The notes under the pieces were generated by a model. That model did no database searches. It was not told the origin of the DNA and saw only the letters and a list, made by a program, of their open reading frames with translations. Position numbers and translations under genes: made by a program. Shown here piece by piece: positions 61,762 through 64,000 of a stretch of 64,000 nucleotides of DNA. Positions within the stretch are counted from its first letter, which is position 1. Each line of letters starts with the position of its first letter. The DNA comes from Faecalicatena faecalis (GTDB lineage: Bacteria > Bacillota > Clostridia > Lachnospirales > Lachnospiraceae), in the NCBI RefSeq assembly GCF_012524165.2, contig NZ_JABACJ020000014.1, forward strand, positions 58,190 to 122,189. Direction: 5' to 3'.

Positions 61762-62859
61762 ATGAAAAAAAGAAGAGTATTACTTGTATTGGCCTGTGTC
61801 CTGGCACTGGGCGTGACAGGCTGTAAGAAACAGACAGAGGAAGAACCAGTAAAGGATACACCGAAAAAGGTGGAAAAACCAGTAGAGAAGGAAGAGGAGC
61901 CAGAGGTGAAAGAGGAAATTCCGGCAAACCAGAATCTTCTTACAGGTCTTCCAGATTTATCAGAGGAAGCAATCGGGAAACGCCCGGTGGCAGTCATGGT
62001 CAATAACGTAGAAAAGGCGATGCCGCAGTATGGTGTTGCAGAGGCAGATATCATATTTGAGATGCCGGTAGAGGGTGATGTGACTCGTTTTATGGCATTA
62101 TATGCTGATTATACCAAGGTTCCAAAGGTATGTGCAGTCAGAAGCTGTCGTTATTATTATCCTGTATTTTCTCAGGGCTTTGATGCTTTCTATGTAAACT
62201 GGGGAATCGATGACAGTATTGCAGATTATCTGGCAAGCCTGAATCTGGATCAGTATGACGGTATGACTGATGGCAATGGTTTATTTGGCCGTGATCAGGC
62301 ACGTTTGGATGCTGGTTACGGGTTAGAGCATACCGCTTATTTTGATGGTACAAAATTTGCAGGTGTTGTTCAGGCAAATGGAAAGAGAACGGATCTTGCT
62401 GATGATAAGAAGAGAACAGCGTTCCAGTTCAACGGCCTGAATGAGCAGTTAAAGCCGGAAGGAAACGACTGTACAAAGGTGGATATCAACTTTGGCGCGC
62501 AGACAGCAACGCTTACCTATGATGCAGACAAGAAGGTCTATTTAAAGCAGTTGAACGGAAATCCACAGATTGATGGAAATACACAGGAACAGCTTGCGTT
62601 TACGAATGTGTTTGTGATGGAGACTACTATAACGGTCAGGGATGATATAGGTCATAAAGATATGGACTGCATGGGAAGTGATAAGACGACCGCTTATTAT
62701 ATTTCCAACGGCGCTGTGCAGAAAGTACATTGGAAAAAGGATGGACCGAATGAGAAGGCTCCTCTGAAATTCTTTGATGATAATGGGAAAGAGATTCAGG
62801 TGAACCGTGGAAAGAGCTATATTGCGGTGAACTATCCTTCACAGGTTACATTCCAGTAG
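61762..62859 (+). CDS. DUF3048 (YerB-like) lipoprotein
   Basis: 365 residues. The signal ends in a lipobox (LALGVTGC), so the Cys is lipidated and the protein anchored outside. A Glu/Lys/Pro-rich linker (about 22-50) is followed by a two-part DUF3048 domain with NLLTGLPDL, RPVAVMVNNVEKAMPQYGVAEADIIFEMPVEG and AVRSCRYYYPVFSQGFDAFYVNWG. The function of the family is not established; it is often linked with the cell wall. AAAGGAAGG precedes the ATG. Confidence 0.9.
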   Translation: MKKRRVLLVLACVLALGVTGCKKQTEEEPVKDTPKKVEKPVEKEEEPEVKEEIPANQNLLTGLPDLSEEAIGKRPVAVMVNNVEKAMPQYGVAEADIIFEMPVEGDVTRFMALYADYTKVPKVCAVRSCRYYYPVFSQGFDAFYVNWGIDDSIADYLASLNLDQYDGMTDGNGLFGRDQARLDAGYGLEHTAYFDGTKFAGVVQANGKRTDLADDKKRTAFQFNGLNEQLKPEGNDCTKVDINFGAQTATLTYDADKKVYLKQLNGNPQIDGNTQEQLAFTNVFVMETTITVRDDIGHKDMDCMGSDKTTAYYISNGAVQKVHWKKDGPNEKAPLKFFDDNGKEIQVNRGKSYIAVNYPSQVTFQ

Positions 62860-62895
62860 AGATAGCAGGGAAAATGATACGAGGGAAAGAAGAAG

Positions 62896-63906
62896 ATGAG
62901 GAAAAAGGGCAAGAGACAAATCAACTTGGAAATACTCCGAATTATATCCATGCTAATGATTATTACACTTCACTTTCTTGGTCATGGCAAGGTTTTGAGT
63001 AATGTGGAGGCAAATTCTTCTTTTTACTACTTGACTTGGACTATAGAAGGAATTTGTTATATAGCAGTAAATTGTTATGTCCTGATTAGCGGATATTTTC
63101 TCGTGAATTCAACGTTCCGAATTGAAAAATTAATTACATTATTGGTTCAGGTGATTTTTTATTCAGCCTTTATTTATATTTTATTTTGTGTTTCTGGTTA
63201 TACAAACTTTACCTTACTGGAATTTCTAAAAGCAATAACACCAACTATTTCAGGAGAGTATTGGTTTGTGACAATGTATGTGGGGATGTATGTGTTAAGT
63301 CCATTCATCAATGTGCTGATAAAAAATATGAATCAAAAGCAGCATATGAGCTGTATTTTGCTTTTGATTTTCTTATTCTCAATTCTTCCGAGTATTGTAT
63401 ACTATTCTGCAGGGTTGAACTTTGGCGGCGGTACAGGTGTAGTATGGTTTATCGTTCTATACATGATTGCTGCATATATAAAAAAATACTATGTGCCTGA
63501 ATATAAAGTACGTACCTATTTACTGCGCTATCTTATATTTGCGTTTCTGGTGCCAATCTGTAAATTTTTATTAGAATACTGTGCAAATATCTTAGGAGGA
63601 AGTATTGGTAATACAGAATTTTTATATAGTTTATCGAATAAGGTTTATCAATATAATTCTATTGTAGTATTAGGTGCTTCTGTGATGTTTTTTCTTTTAT
63701 TTTTAAATATTAGAAATGAAAATCTAAGTGAAAAAGTACTTCATATCTCATCTTTATGTTTTGGGGTATATTTGATTCATGATAATCGTTATATCCGTCC
63801 TGTGTTATGGGAGTTGATAAACCCGCCCCAGTATATAGGCAGATGGAGTTTTATGTTATATATGAGTGGTAGCATTGTTTTGATCTTCATGTTACTGCTC
63901 ACATGA
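62896..63906 (+). CDS. Acyltransferase-3 membrane protein
   Basis: 336 residues with about ten membrane segments. The start is LEILRIISMLMIITLHFLGHGK, with the family's catalytic His, then LISGYFLVNSTFRIEKL. It is similar in type to the fused pair at 50,052. It may O-acetylate the surface polymer. The end (SGSIVLIFMLLLT) is slightly short, so the last helix may be trimmed. Base composition is AT-rich compared with the lipoprotein gene. Confidence 0.8.
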   Translation: MRKKGKRQINLEILRIISMLMIITLHFLGHGKVLSNVEANSSFYYLTWTIEGICYIAVNCYVLISGYFLVNSTFRIEKLITLLVQVIFYSAFIYILFCVSGYTNFTLLEFLKAITPTISGEYWFVTMYVGMYVLSPFINVLIKNMNQKQHMSCILLLIFLFSILPSIVYYSAGLNFGGGTGVVWFIVLYMIAAYIKKYYVPEYKVRTYLLRYLIFAFLVPICKFLLEYCANILGGSIGNTEFLYSLSNKVYQYNSIVVLGASVMFFLLFLNIRNENLSEKVLHISSLCFGVYLIHDNRYIRPVLWELINPPQYIGRWSFMLYMSGSIVLIFMLLLT

Positions 63907-63970
63907 ACTGTCACCAAACTGACTTTTTTATTTGTCAGGAAACAGCTCATATTTGTGTCATTTAGTGTTT

Positions 63971-63995
63971 GGGCAGGCAGGTGATCTGCCTGCCC
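63971..63995 (+). terminator. Hairpin at the window end
   Basis: GGGCAGGCAG (63,971-63,980), 5-base loop, CTGCCTGCCC (63,986-63,995): ten perfect pairs, 64 bp after the acyltransferase stop. The window ends 5 bases later, so the expected T run cannot be seen. Confidence 0.6.
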
Positions 63996-64000
63996 ATGAA

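Noticed and set aside
61644..61826. 60-residue frame between dltD and the lipoprotein gene
   Set aside because: It runs through the leader hairpin and into the lipoprotein gene in another frame; basic low-quality sequence, better explained as non-coding leader.

Overview
The window joins the right (late) end of a siphovirus-type prophage (about 1-21,110) to a chromosomal cell-envelope locus (about 21,140-64,000). All convincing genes are on the + strand. Gene content suggests a low-to-moderate GC gut Firmicute of the class Clostridia, probably Lachnospiraceae. The reasons are a fused SecDF, an LCP enzyme next to CapD/PglE/PglC-like sugar genes, a dlt operon, strong AGGAGG-type ribosome binding sites and TTG/GTG starts. 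The species cannot be read from the sequence.

Prophage (1-21,110). The order is the classic HK97-type late operon: portal tail end, prohead protease, major capsid, head-tail connectors, gp10-like tail component, tail terminator, major tail protein, tail chaperones G and GT (joined by a -1 slippery heptamer GGGAAAC), tape measure with 132-bp internal repeats, Dit, a Gp37-like tail protein and a fibre/baseplate protein. It continues with a complete diversity-generating retroelement (DGR): a C-type-lectin/FGE-like target protein (12,839-13,981) whose last ~126 bp are the variable repeat, a GAAA-capped hairpin, an Avd-like helical protein, the template repeat (14,409-14,534) and a DGR-type reverse transcriptase (14,705-15,775). 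VR and TR differ at 13 positions, every one an adenine in TR. Lysis genes follow (XhlA-like, holin-like, a four-part endolysin), then a strong terminator. A consensus promoter with an embedded operator-like palindrome comes next, followed by tiny membrane peptides, an XRE regulator overlapping a nucleotidyltransferase, a HIRAN/YHxxxC membrane protein broken at a G11 run, and an IS30-family transposase as the last phage-like gene. No integrase is seen.

Envelope locus (21,140-64,000). A promoter and a structured leader precede a small membrane protein and SecDF. An LCP attachment enzyme follows, then polysaccharide block 1 (25,951-38,273): CapD-like dehydratase, aminotransferase, initiating sugar transferase, five glycosyltransferases, Wzy-like polymerase, Wzx flippase. 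Block 2 (38,510-52,130) is conspicuously AT-rich and carries a second polymerase, a second initiating transferase and a second flippase homologous to the first. It also has two aminotransferase/ATP-grasp pairs and a double acyltransferase. It looks like an acquired cassette. Then come GT-C/GtrB-like lipid-linked glycosylation genes and a D-alanylation operon in the order A-B-C-D with a DltX-like peptide at its distal end. A DUF3048 lipoprotein preceded by a second copy of the structured leader and an acyltransferase close the window.

The most notable content is the DGR, which should diversify a tail-tip protein. Next are the repeated covarying leader hairpin, the possible use of an IS30-type transposase as phage recombinase, and the ATP-grasp/aminotransferase pairs.
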